Positions 9,983-17,455 of a stretch of DNA of 33,045 bases are shown one piece after another. The notes beneath the pieces are model-generated. The model worked only from the letters and a program-made list of their open reading frames with translations, searched no databases and had not been told where the DNA came from. The stretch comes from Flavobacteriales bacterium CG_4_10_14_0_2_um_filter_35_18. Its GTDB lineage: Bacteria > Bacteroidota > Bacteroidia > Flavobacteriales > Flavobacteriaceae. The stretch is from NCBI GenBank assembly GCA_002793215.1, contig PFPU01000156.1, positions 1-33,045 on the forward strand. Direction: 5' to 3'. The translations under genes and the position numbers were made by a program. Numbering within the stretch: the stretch's first letter is position 1; each line of letters starts with the position of its first letter.

Positions 9983-10588
9983 TTGGTTAGAATTTCGAGG
10001 TCTCTTTCGGTAATACTTCATCCAATTTTATTGCCAACCTTGGCAACGCTTTTATTTTTCATCGTTTCTCCTATTCATTATGAACATCCTAAAATCTACT
10101 TTTTAGTGGGTTTGGTGTTTTTAATGTCGTATGTTTTGCCTTTATCACTTTTAATATTTTTTAAGCAGATAAAATTGATAAGTGATTTTAATATTAGTGA
10201 AGCTAGGGAACGCAAAACGCCAATTTTAAGCTTTATGATTATCAGTTTATTGTTGGGAAGCTTTATTTACAAAATTCCTGATTTTAAGATTTTGAGCCTC
10301 CTGTTTTTTGGCTGTTTGTTTGCTTTATCAATGGCCTATTTATTGCTTTTAATAAATTTTAAAACAAGTCTTCATTTGATAGGTATAAGCGGTTTTACCG
10401 CCTTTTTTATTCTATTGGGTTTGTATTTTAATACCAATAATTTGAATTTTATTGCGTTGTTAATATTTTTAAACGGTGCATTAGCTACCGCAAGATTGGT
10501 CTTAAAAGCACATTCCCCCCTCGAAATCATTATTGGTATTATTTTGGGCATTGGCGGAATCGCTTTATCGGTATTAATATTTTTATAA
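9983..10588 (+). CDS. Conserved multi-spanning membrane protein (PAP2-like C-terminus?)
   Basis: A 201-residue protein with about six hydrophobic helices and little else. The N-terminal ILHPILLPTLATLLFF and the C-terminal RLVLKAHSPLEIIIGIILGIGG resemble the membrane proteins that sit next to rpoN in other Bacteroidota. The latter segment recalls the last motif of PAP2 phosphatases (SxxxxxH with a following Gly-rich helix), but the other PAP2 catalytic motifs (KxxxxxxRP, PSGH) are not visible, so phosphatase activity should not be assumed. No ATG occurs before about residue 45, inside a helix, so the TTG at 9983, three bases after the rpoN stop, is the likely start and implies translational coupling to rpoN. 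Function unknown. Confidence 0.75.
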   Translation: MVRISRSLSVILHPILLPTLATLLFFIVSPIHYEHPKIYFLVGLVFLMSYVLPLSLLIFFKQIKLISDFNISEARERKTPILSFMIISLLLGSFIYKIPDFKILSLLFFGCLFALSMAYLLLLINFKTSLHLIGISGFTAFFILLGLYFNTNNLNFIALLIFLNGALATARLVLKAHSPLEIIIGIILGIGGIALSVLIFL

Positions 10589-10617
10589 AAAAAAGGCCGC
10601 CTTAAAAAGACAGCCTT
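10587..10617 (-). terminator. Terminator of the exbB-exbD operon
   Basis: On the minus strand, AAGGC...GCCTT form an imperfect hairpin (two C-A mismatches) around an A/T loop, followed by eight T. It lies 23 nt beyond the last exbD stop. On the plus strand the hairpin lacks a T run, so it mainly serves the minus-strand operon. Confidence 0.7.
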
Positions 10618-10639
10618 CAAAATTTGTATTTATTAGTTA

Positions 10640-11122
10640 TTAATTATTCTCCTTTTTAGGGTCTGTTCCTTTATGAGTAGCGTAATTAATTTTAAGTGCA
10701 TTGATATCTCTTAATTCTATTTTAATATCAGATATTATACCCATATTAGCTTCTTCATCAGCTTTGATTGAAGTGGTCATATAAGGAATTTCTTCTTCTT
10801 TTTTAGAAGCTCTTTCTGCTAAAATAAAATTCTTAATATCACTTACGGCAGCAAATTTATCATTTAACTGAATTTTATCGGTGTTGCCATATTTTTCTCT
10901 ATATTTCATTTTTGGTTTTCCTACCCAAATATAGCTTACCAAGTTTTTACGTTCAAGTTTTTGAACTTCAGTAGCTGTTGGAACGCGAACATCAATTAAG
11001 GGATCTGTTTCGCGCATAACCGTAGTAACCATAAAAAAGAATAACAACATAAAAACAATATCAGGTAATGATGCTGTAGATATAGGTGGTAATCCCTTTT
11101 TCTTTTTAGTGAATTTTGACAT
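10640..11122 (-). CDS. exbD: Biopolymer transporter ExbD (second copy)
   Basis: Inner-membrane subunit of the ExbB-ExbD motor that uses the proton gradient to energise TonB. It has a single N-terminal transmembrane helix (LPDIVFMLLFFFMVTTVM) carrying the conserved membrane Asp, preceded by a Lys-rich cytoplasmic segment (KFTKKKKGLPP) and followed by a periplasmic domain of about 115 residues. At 160 residues it fits the family. It is the last gene of the cluster, 15 nt after the first exbD. Tandem divergent exbD copies are typical of Bacteroidota; they may form mixed ExbD dimers or serve different TonB proteins. Confidence 0.9.
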   Translation of the reverse strand: MSKFTKKKKGLPPISTASLPDIVFMLLFFFMVTTVMRETDPLIDVRVPTATEVQKLERKNLVSYIWVGKPKMKYREKYGNTDKIQLNDKFAAVSDIKNFILAERASKKEEEIPYMTTSIKADEEANMGIISDIKIELRDINALKINYATHKGTDPKKENN

Positions 11123-11137
11123 AATTTTAAAGTAAGT

Positions 11138-11722
11138 TTATGATTTGTTAGGTTCAGCCTCTGAAATGATTTGAGGATAAGCGTCTTTTACAACTTTTTG
11201 TTGGTCGGTCGTTAACTCTCCAAAACGTCTGCCAAATTTTTTAAGTGAATAACGGTCTCTAATTTCAGAATAGGCCGCAACCAATTCATTTTGAACGGCA
11301 ATATAAGTTTTGTAAGCAGTACCTCTATCATTTTGCAATGAAATAATTGCCTTGCTTGGGTTGTCAGAAGAGTTAGGATCTTTTTCACCTTCGCAATAAT
11401 CGCAATCATTCTTTTCAGTACCAGCCGATATGGTTCCGCCGCCATTATCAATAAATTTTTTAGCGGCTTCTCTTAAATCGTTAATATCCATAATGCCTCC
11501 TTCAACAAATAGCATATTGTTTCTGTTGATGGTTACTTCAAAAATATTTCGCTCCTTAATTTTTGGTGGTGGTGGCGCATCTTTGGGCGGTTTTTCAGGT
11601 AATTTTCTACTAATACCGGAAGTAACATCCATTGTAGTGGTCACCAAGAAAAAAATCAAAAGCAAAAAGGCAATATCTGCCATTGAGCCTGCATTAATTT
11701 CTGGTGTATCTCGTCTAGCCAT
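11138..11722 (-). CDS. exbD: Biopolymer transporter ExbD (first copy, CxxC insertion)
   Basis: ExbD-type subunit with the N-terminal helix ADIAFLLLIFFLVTTTMDV carrying the membrane Asp. A Pro-rich linker (EKPPKDAPPPPK) leads into the periplasmic domain. At 194 residues it is longer than E. coli ExbD (about 140). Part of the excess is an insertion near residues 95-120 with DCDYCEG (a CxxC pair) and a polar SSDNPSKA stretch; the rest is a C-terminal extension (QNDRGTAYKTY...ISEAEP) that I recall from Bacteroidota ExbD proteins. The periplasm is an oxidising compartment, so the two Cys could form a disulfide. It is cotranscribed between the four-helix unknown and the second exbD. Confidence 0.9.
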   Translation of the reverse strand: MARRDTPEINAGSMADIAFLLLIFFLVTTTMDVTSGISRKLPEKPPKDAPPPPKIKERNIFEVTINRNNMLFVEGGIMDINDLREAAKKFIDNGGGTISAGTEKNDCDYCEGEKDPNSSDNPSKAIISLQNDRGTAYKTYIAVQNELVAAYSEIRDRYSLKKFGRRFGELTTDQQKVVKDAYPQIISEAEPNKS

Positions 11723-11730
11723 ATTGAATA

Positions 11731-12174
11731 TTATTTAATAAATGATTTTACAAAATCAACAATGAAAAACAAAACACCTACAATACCCAAAATAATAGAA
11801 TACCAGATACCAGTGCTAACCCATTTTGAAATGGAGGCAGAAGCTAATTCTTCACCTTTTATATTTAAAACGATTTCAGAAGGGGCTATTAGATAGGAAA
11901 ATATTAAAATTACCATCATAAAAGCAAGTCCGGCTAATGATCTTTTTAAAAGTTTGGGATCACTAAACAAATTTGCAACTGAAAAAAAGGTAGCAGCTCC
12001 AATTGAAATGAGTAATAAAATTGCAGTTAAAAAACTAAAAGGGTTTAAAACGCTTGCTTGTAAGTCGGCATTATCTTTTAAGCCATCACTGTTCATACCG
12101 GTTCTAACCCAAAAGATTATTCCCAATACCATGACAATACCAACAAATATGTTTAATATTTTAGTATTTTTCAT
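11731..12174 (-). CDS. Four-helix membrane protein of the ExbB/ExbD cluster, unknown function
   Basis: A 147-residue protein with four predicted membrane helices: about 8-24, 45-68, 78-96 and 122-145. It has a short polar loop (TGMNSDGLKDNADLQ) after helix 1 and an extracytoplasmic-looking loop (APSEIVLNIKGEELASASISK) between helices 3 and 4. No catalytic motif is recognised. It sits 5 nt after exbB and 8 nt before exbD, and I recall a similar small membrane protein at this place in other Bacteroidota. It may be an accessory part of the motor, but that rests on position only. Confidence 0.8.
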   Translation of the reverse strand: MKNTKILNIFVGIVMVLGIIFWVRTGMNSDGLKDNADLQASVLNPFSFLTAILLLISIGAATFFSVANLFSDPKLLKRSLAGLAFMMVILIFSYLIAPSEIVLNIKGEELASASISKWVSTGIWYSIILGIVGVLFFIVDFVKSFIK

Positions 12175-12179
12175 AATTG

Positions 12180-12989
12180 TTATTTGTTTTTATTTCTTAT
12201 TAATACATCAATTAAAGTGATTGATGCATCTTCCATATTGTTAACGATGCTATCTATTTTAGAGATAATATAATTATAAAATATTTGAAGAATCATAGCT
12301 ACTATTAATCCAAATACGGTTGTTAACAAAGCCACTTTAATACCTGCAGCCACTAATGATGGAGAAATATCACCTGCGGCTTCAATAGCATCAAACGCTC
12401 CAATCATCCCTATTACAGTACCTAAGAACCCAAGCATTGGGGCAAGCGCAATAAATAAAGACAACCATGCAATATTTTTTTCAAGTAGTCCCATTTGAAC
12501 ACCACCATAACCAACAACTGCTTTTTCAACATTGTCAATTCCTTCGTCCATACGGTCTAATCCCTGATAAAATATAGAGGCAACGGGCCCTTTTGTATTT
12601 CTACATAATTCTTTTGCTTCTTCGACACCACCTGATTTTAAAGCATCTTCAACACCTTGAACTAATTTTCTAGTATTAGTTGAAGCCATATTAAGATAGA
12701 TAATTCTTTCAATGGCAATTGCTAAACCAAAAATTAGGGTTAAAAGAACAATCCCCATAAATCCAGGACCACCTTCAATAAATTTTTGTTTTAGAACTTG
12801 ATGAAACGTTTTCTCTTCGGCAGGGGTTGCGTTATCAGTTGTTTGTACGTCGGCAGGAGCTACAGTTTCATCTGTTTTTGTAGAATCTGCTACTTGATTT
12901 GTGGTTGTTTCGTCTTGTGCGTAAACTGCTGGAGTTGCACTAAAAAACAATAATCCTGCAATGGCTAGGATAGTAAATACTCTTTTCAT
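12180..12989 (-). CDS. exbB: MotA/TolQ/ExbB proton-channel family protein
   Basis: Pore-forming inner-membrane subunit that, with ExbD, converts proton flow into work on TonB. A cleavable-looking signal (MKRVFTILAIAGLLFFSATPAVYAQ) and an acidic Thr-rich periplasmic segment to about residue 60 precede the channel domain. TM1 lies at about 75-95 (FMGIVLLTLIFGLAIAIERII), and the paired helices of the ExbB fold at about 170-200 (LFIALAPMLGFLGTVIGMIGAF) and 212-240 (VAAGIKVALLTTVFGLIVAMIL). The Thr in LLTTVFGL and the GTVIGMI segment are family hallmarks. The extended N-terminus is usual in this phylum. It is the first gene of the operon, with a near-consensus -7 box upstream. Confidence 0.92.
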   Translation of the reverse strand: MKRVFTILAIAGLLFFSATPAVYAQDETTTNQVADSTKTDETVAPADVQTTDNATPAEEKTFHQVLKQKFIEGGPGFMGIVLLTLIFGLAIAIERIIYLNMASTNTRKLVQGVEDALKSGGVEEAKELCRNTKGPVASIFYQGLDRMDEGIDNVEKAVVGYGGVQMGLLEKNIAWLSLFIALAPMLGFLGTVIGMIGAFDAIEAAGDISPSLVAAGIKVALLTTVFGLIVAMILQIFYNYIISKIDSIVNNMEDASITLIDVLIRNKNK

Positions 12990-13032
12990 GTTTTAGTTTT
13001 TAATTCTTAAATTGATTAAATTGTTAACGGGT

Positions 13033-13066
13033 TAAAGATATAAATTATTTTAAATAAAAAAAACAA
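13033..13066 (-). promoter_or_regulatory. Putative promoter of the exbB operon
   Basis: On the minus strand, TTG then 23 nt then TATCTTTA (one base off TAnnTTTG). Predicted start is about nt 13029, giving a leader of about 40 nt before the exbB ATG. Confidence 0.4.
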
Positions 13067-13071
13067 TTCTG

Positions 13072-13158
13072 CGGAGAATAAGGGATTCGAACCCCTGTTA
13101 CAATTACTTGTAATCATGCTTTCGAAACATGCGCCTTAAACCACTCGGCCAACTCTCC
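13072..13158 (-). tRNA. tRNA-Ser (anticodon CGA)
   Basis: Class II tRNA, 87 nt, read on the minus strand. The acceptor stem is GGAGAGT/ATTCTCC with one G-U and discriminator G, followed by the D-arm TGGCCGAGTGG. Anticodon stem CATGT/GCATG encloses loop TTCGAAA with anticodon CGA, which reads UCG. The long variable arm TTACAA/TTGTAA is typical of Ser, and the T-arm is intact (AGGGGTTCGAATCCCT). CCA is not encoded. The gene lies between exbB and ansA, both on the same strand. Confidence 0.95.
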
Positions 13159-13216
13159 TAAAAATTGGTTTTTAAGACTGCCAATTAACGAAAAAAAATT
13201 AACTTCAAAAAATTTT

Positions 13217-14242
13217 CTAACTAATTTCTCCTCTCAACGAGGTTTCGAAAATTAATTTGAATTCTTTTTTTGGTATTTGAGCACCTAAAAGGTAAAAAAA
13301 CTTAGCAACAGCAGCTTCTGTGGTTATGTCTTTTCCATCAATAACACCTATATTTTTCATCTGTGAACTCGATTCATACTGACCTAAATTTACACTTCCT
13401 CCTGAACATTGCGTAACATTGACAATATAAATGCCTTTTTTAATTGCTTTTTTTAACAAATCAATAAACCAAGCTGCTGTTGGCGCATTACCCGAACCAA
13501 AGGTTTCTATAATAATTCCTTTAATGTTTTTTATATTTAAAATGCTTGCAACGGTTGTCGCGGTAATACCCGGAAAAATTTTTAAAATGGCAATATTAGT
13601 GTCTAAATTTTTTCTCACAACCAATTCCTTTTTATTATAGGGCATTATGGCATCAAAATTAAAATTTAAATGAACTCCCGATTTTGCTAAAGGCGGATAA
13701 TTTAAAGAATTAAACGCCTCAAAATGCTCAGCATTTATCTTTGTGGTGCGGTTTGCCCGATATAATTGGTATTCAAAATATAGAGCCACCTCCGGAACAA
13801 CCGGAATGTTATCTTTATAAAAAGAAGCAATTTGAATGGCCGTAATCAAATTTTCTTTAGCATCTGTTCTCAAATCACCTATTGGCAATTGAGAACCAGT
13901 AAAGATGATAGGTTTTGATAAATTTTCGAGCATAAAACTGATGACTGACGAGGTATAAGCCATCGTATCTGAACCTGATAAAACAACAAACCCATCGTAA
14001 TTATGATAATTATTGGCAATGATATCAACCAATTCACCATAATAATAGGTATTCATATCGCTCGAATCTATGGGCGTTTTAAATGATATGGTTGAAATAT
14101 TACAATCTAGTAAATTCAGCTCGGGAATGCGCGACAAAAGTTTATCAAAATTAAAAGCTCTCAAGGCTCCAGTTTTTGAATCTTTAATCATGCCAATGGT
14201 TCCGCCCGTATATATTAATAGGATTTTAATTAATTTTGACAT
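13217..14242 (-). CDS. ansA: Type I L-asparaginase (variant active-site motif)
   Basis: Hydrolyses asparagine to aspartate and ammonia. There is no signal peptide, so it is the cytoplasmic type. The first catalytic motif is intact (LLIYTGGTIGM, with the nucleophilic Thr), and the Lys motif is present as GDLRTDAKENLITA. The second motif, normally HGTDTM, reads SGSDTM (VVLSGSDTMAYTSS): the motif His and the second catalytic Thr are both Ser, while the following Asp is kept. The C-terminal domain has VTQCSGGSVNLGQYESS, usual for AnsA. The length of 341 residues is normal. It is preceded by tRNA-Ser downstream and faces the zinc peptidase gene divergently with a 70-nt gap. Catalysis is probably retained because Ser also has a hydroxyl, but this is not proven. 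Confidence 0.9.
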   Translation of the reverse strand: MSKLIKILLIYTGGTIGMIKDSKTGALRAFNFDKLLSRIPELNLLDCNISTISFKTPIDSSDMNTYYYGELVDIIANNYHNYDGFVVLSGSDTMAYTSSVISFMLENLSKPIIFTGSQLPIGDLRTDAKENLITAIQIASFYKDNIPVVPEVALYFEYQLYRANRTTKINAEHFEAFNSLNYPPLAKSGVHLNFNFDAIMPYNKKELVVRKNLDTNIAILKIFPGITATTVASILNIKNIKGIIIETFGSGNAPTAAWFIDLLKKAIKKGIYIVNVTQCSGGSVNLGQYESSSQMKNIGVIDGKDITTEAAVAKFFYLLGAQIPKKEFKLIFETSLRGEIS

Positions 14243-14312
14243 TTTGACGTGTTTTATAAATTGGAATAATTTATGCTGTAAAGGTATTATTATTGTTTAA
14301 AATTTTATCGTT

Positions 14313-14981
14313 ATGCTACTACTTATTATTTTTATTGGAGGTTTAAGTTGGTTTGTGCAATATAAGCTTAGGTCTAAGTTTAAAGAATTCTCTAAAATGG
14401 AACTTCAAAATAATTTAAGCGGAAGGGATATTGCCGAAAAAATGTTGGCAGACCATCGTATTTTTGATGTTAAAATTATATCAACACCAGGTCAATTAAC
14501 CGATCATTACAACCCATTAGACAAAACCGTTAACTTAAGCCAAGAAGTTTTTGAAGGACGCAATATTGCTGCGGCTGCCGTTGCTGCTCATGAGTGTGGT
14601 CACGCGGTTCAACATGCAAAAAGTTATGCTTGGTTAAATATCCGTTCACAATTAGTGCCTACCATTAATGTTATTTCAAAATATGCTAGCTTTTTATTGA
14701 TAGGGGGTATTTTATTTTTTAAAGTATTTCCCTATTTACTTTTAATAGGCATCATTTTATTTGCCGCCAACGTGCTATTTAGTTTTATAACGCTTCCCGT
14801 TGAATTTGATGCTAGTAATCGCGCTTTAGTTTGGCTCGAAACAAAAAATGTGCTTAATAGGCAAGAACACGTTAAAGCAAAAGAGGCTTTAAAATGGGCG
14901 GCAAGTACTTATGTGGTAGCAGCTGTGGGTGCTTTGGCAACTTTATTGTATTATCTCAATATTTACAATAGCCGACGTTAA
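14313..14981 (+). CDS. Membrane zinc metallopeptidase (YugP family)
   Basis: Predicted membrane-embedded neutral zinc peptidase. The N-terminal hydrophobic helix (LLLIIFIGGLSWFVQY) is followed by a region ending in the HExxH-type site AHECGHAVQHAKSYAWLNIRSQL at about 91-113, where the two His bind Zn and Glu is catalytic. Three further hydrophobic segments follow (about 122-150, 150-170, 200-218), including the conserved TLPVEFDASNRAL that probably supplies a third zinc ligand. The length of 222 residues is standard for YugP. The physiological substrate of this family is unknown. The stop codon overlaps that of the convergent lrp-type gene by 4 nt. Confidence 0.9.
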   Translation: MLLLIIFIGGLSWFVQYKLRSKFKEFSKMELQNNLSGRDIAEKMLADHRIFDVKIISTPGQLTDHYNPLDKTVNLSQEVFEGRNIAAAAVAAHECGHAVQHAKSYAWLNIRSQLVPTINVISKYASFLLIGGILFFKVFPYLLLIGIILFAANVLFSFITLPVEFDASNRALVWLETKNVLNRQEHVKAKEALKWAASTYVVAAVGALATLLYYLNIYNSRR

Positions 14982-15442
14982 ATAGTAATTTGCCTGTTTA
15001 TTTGTTGTTCGAGTGAAATAAAAGTTTCGGTGCGCGCAACGCCTTTTATTGATTGTATTTCTTTGTTGAGCAAATACATTAAATGGGCATTGTCTTTACA
15101 TAATATTTTAACAAAAATAGCATAATTACCGGTGGTATAATGACTTTCTATCACCTCGGGAATTTCGGTCAACTTTTTTAAAGCGGCCGAGTTTTTACTG
15201 GCTGCATCCAAAAAAATCCCTACAAAAGCGAGCGTTTTATAGCCTAAAAGTTCGGTATTTAAAACGGTTTTTGTGCCTGTTATTAACCCGGTGCTTTCTA
15301 ATTTTTTTAAGCGTTGATGTATGGCAGCGCCCGATATGCCCACCTCTTTGGCAATACTTAAAATTGGTTTTCTGGCATTTTGCATCAAATGGCGCAAAAT
15401 AATTTTATCAATTCCATCAATTTTAAGGCTCTTTGGGTTCAT
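14978..15442 (-). CDS. Lrp/AsnC-family transcriptional regulator
   Basis: Small DNA-binding regulator that typically senses amino acids. The N-terminal winged helix-turn-helix (IDKIILRHLMQNARKPILSIAKEVGISGAAIHQRLKKLESTGLITG) spans residues 10-56 and the C-terminal RAM ligand/oligomerisation domain about 65-150 (TLAFVGIFLD...VIESHYTTGNYAIFVKILCKD). The length of 154 residues is typical. The ligand cannot be deduced. A good TTG-N18-TAGTTTTG promoter precedes it, with its -33 part inside the terminator hairpin of the upstream accC gene. It ends tail-to-tail with the peptidase gene. Proximity to the divergent asparaginase further along makes a role in amino-acid metabolism plausible but not demonstrated. 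Confidence 0.92.
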   Translation of the reverse strand: MNPKSLKIDGIDKIILRHLMQNARKPILSIAKEVGISGAAIHQRLKKLESTGLITGTKTVLNTELLGYKTLAFVGIFLDAASKNSAALKKLTEIPEVIESHYTTGNYAIFVKILCKDNAHLMYLLNKEIQSIKGVARTETFISLEQQINRQITI

Positions 15443-15459
15443 GGTTATTTAAATTTAAC

Positions 15460-15488
15460 CAAAACTACAAAAAAAAGGGGATTAACAA
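15460..15488 (-). promoter_or_regulatory. Putative promoter of the Lrp/AsnC gene
   Basis: Minus strand: TTG, 18-nt spacer, TAGTTTTG, an exact TAnnTTTG. The predicted start is about nt 15456, 13 nt before the ATG at 15442. The -33 TTG lies in the palindromic hairpin that ends accC. Confidence 0.6.
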
Positions 15489-15500
15489 TTGTTAATCCCC
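15469..15500 (-). terminator. Terminator of the fabH-accB-accC unit
   Basis: Perfect 24-nt palindrome GGGGATTAACAATTGTTAATCCCC followed on the minus strand by eight T. It lies 23 nt beyond the accC stop. Its downstream half overlaps the promoter of the next gene. Confidence 0.9.
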
Positions 15501-15522
15501 AATATTATAGCGAATTCTATCT

Positions 15523-16869
15523 TTAATTTTCGGGAAGCAATTTAAAGTCTTCCATAAATTTAGTAGTATAATTGCCGGCTAAATAATGTTCATTATCCAT
15601 TAATTGCAAATGAAATGGGATAGTTGTTTTAACCCCTTCAACAACAAATTCTCCAAGAGCACGTTTCATTTTGCTAATGGCTTCTTCTCTTGATTGCGCC
15701 GTGGTAATCAATTTTGCAATCATCGAATCATAATTTGGTGGAATTCTATAACCTGCATATACGTGGGTATCAACTCTAACGCCATGACCGCCTGGAATAT
15801 GAAGGGTTGTGATAAGTCCTGGTGATGGTCTAAATCCATTATAAGGGTCTTCGGCATTTATTCTGCATTCAATTGAATGGAGTCTAGGAAAATAATTTTT
15901 ACCAGAAATTGGCACACCTGCGGCTACTAAAATTTGTTCGCGAACCAAATCAAATTCTATAACTTGCTCGGTTATGGGATGTTCTACTTGAATACGCGTA
16001 TTCATCTCCATAAAGTAAAAATTGTGATGTTTATCTACTAAAAATTCAATCGTTCCCACGCCCTCATAAGCAATAGATTCGGTTGCTTTAACAGCGGCAT
16101 CACCCATTTTTTTTCGCAAGGCATTGGTCATAAATGGCGAAGGGGTTTCTTCAGTAAGTTTTTGATGACGACGTTGAATTGAGCAATCGCGTTCCGATAA
16201 ATGACATGCTTTGCCAAAAGAATCACCTACAACTTGAATTTCAATGTGTCGCGGTTCTTCAATCAGTTTTTCCATATACATGCCGTCATTGTCAAAACAA
16301 GCTTTTGCTTCTTGACGGGCCGAATCCCAGGCGTTTTTTAAATCTTCGGGTTTATAAACGCCACGCATTCCTTTGCCACCGCCACCTGCTGTAGCTTTGA
16401 GCATTACAGGATAACCTATTTTTTCGGCTAATTTTTCGGCCACAGGAAAAGATGAAATAATGCCATCGGAACCAGGAATTGTTGGAACGCCATTGGCTTT
16501 CATAGTTGCTTTTGCAGAGGCTTTATCGCCCATTTTATTAATCATATCGGCACTTGCGCCAATAAATTTAATGCCGTGCTCGTCGCAAAGTTTTGAAAAC
16601 CGTGCATTTTCAGATAGAAAACCGTAGCCGGGATGGATGGCATCGGCATTAGTTATTTCGGCTGCAGCCAAAATATTAGACATTTTTAAATAGGATAAAT
16701 TACTTGGCGGAGGTCCAATGCAAACGGCTTCATCGGCAAATTTAACGTGCAAACTTTCGGCATCGGCAGTAGAATAAACGGCAACGGTTTTAATTCCCAT
16801 TTCTCTACATGTTCTAATAACACGCAGGGCAATTTCTCCTCTATTGGCAATTAATATTTTTTTAAACAT
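15523..16869 (-). CDS. accC: Acetyl-CoA carboxylase, biotin carboxylase subunit
   Basis: ATP-dependent carboxylation of the biotin carried on AccB, the first half-reaction of malonyl-CoA synthesis. The N-terminal domain begins [24 protein letters not shown]. The ATP-grasp domain shows the glycine-rich loop [14 protein letters not shown] near 165 and [19 protein letters not shown] near 285-300. The C-terminal domain contains CRINAEDP. The track starts at a GTG six codons upstream (KIRKS), but ATG at 16869 gives [11 protein letters not shown], the usual family N-terminus, and 448 residues. It is the last gene of fabH-accB-accC, 80 nt after accB, and ends in a strong terminator. The carboxyltransferase subunits accA and accD are elsewhere. 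Confidence 0.96.
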   Translation of the reverse strand: MFKKILIANRGEIALRVIRTCREMGIKTVAVYSTADAESLHVKFADEAVCIGPPPSNLSYLKMSNILAAAEITNADAIHPGYGFLSENARFSKLCDEHGIKFIGASADMINKMGDKASAKATMKANGVPTIPGSDGIISSFPVAEKLAEKIGYPVMLKATAGGGGKGMRGVYKPEDLKNAWDSARQEAKACFDNDGMYMEKLIEEPRHIEIQVVGDSFGKACHLSERDCSIQRRHQKLTEETPSPFMTNALRKKMGDAAVKATESIAYEGVGTIEFLVDKHHNFYFMEMNTRIQVEHPITEQVIEFDLVREQILVAAGVPISGKNYFPRLHSIECRINAEDPYNGFRPSPGLITTLHIPGGHGVRVDTHVYAGYRIPPNYDSMIAKLITTAQSREEAISKMKRALGEFVVEGVKTTIPFHLQLMDNEHYLAGNYTTKFMEDFKLLPEN

Positions 16870-16949
16870 AGATTTTCGAATTTTCACTATTCAAAAAACC
16901 AATCCATTTTATAGTATGGAAGTTGATGCTTGAATATTGGAATTTTATT

Positions 16950-17432
16950 TTAAGATGGATCTACTAAAAATAAAGGTTGGTCAAATTCTACCGGAGAGGC
17001 GTCATCAACAAGCACTTTTACAATTTTTCCTGAAACTTCTGATTCAATTTCATTAAACAATTTCATGGCTTCAATTACGCAAACCGTATCGCCCACACTA
17101 ATGGTATCACCAATATTTACAAAAACGGCTTTATCGGGTGAGGGTTTTCTATAAAAAGTCCCTATAATAGGCGATTTTATAGTGATGAATTTTGAATCGT
17201 TTTGAGCTGGAGCTAAAGGCGCAGAAGCTATTGACGCTATTGAACTTTCTTGAATTGAAGTTGCTTGTTGTGGTGCTTGCAAAACGGGTACTTGTTGAAC
17301 CACTGAGTCAATACTGTGTTTTATTTCACCGGTTCTAATGGTGATTTTAACATCGTCCATTTCTAATTTAACTTCACTTGCGCCCGATTTAGCTACAAAT
17401 TTTATCAGATTTTGAATGTCTTTTAAATCCAT
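16950..17432 (-). CDS. accB: Acetyl-CoA carboxylase, biotin carboxyl carrier protein
   Basis: Carries biotin between AccC and the carboxyltransferase. The C-terminal biotinyl domain has the attachment site EAMKLFNEIESEVSG (biotinylated Lys near residue 125) and the thumb-like segment SPIIGTFYRKPSPDKAVFVNIGD that marks true BCCP. The N-terminus (MDLKDIQNLIKFVAKSGASEVKLEMDDVKITIRT) is the usual AccB dimer region, and an Ala/Pro/Gln-rich linker joins the two parts. The length is 160 residues, as in E. coli. It lies 23 nt after fabH and 80 nt before accC in one operon. Confidence 0.96.
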   Translation of the reverse strand: MDLKDIQNLIKFVAKSGASEVKLEMDDVKITIRTGEIKHSIDSVVQQVPVLQAPQQATSIQESSIASIASAPLAPAQNDSKFITIKSPIIGTFYRKPSPDKAVFVNIGDTISVGDTVCVIEAMKLFNEIESEVSGKIVKVLVDDASPVEFDQPLFLVDPS

Positions 17433-17455
17433 AATATATTAGGTTTGATTGTTTT

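Noticed and set aside
11212-11451. Alternative minus-strand ORF overlapping the first exbD
   Set aside because: A different frame inside the exbD periplasmic domain; no domain or start context supports it.
13072-13158. tRNA genes as attachment sites of an integrated element
   Set aside because: No integrase gene, no direct repeat of the tRNA 3' end and ordinary core genes on both sides of both tRNAs.
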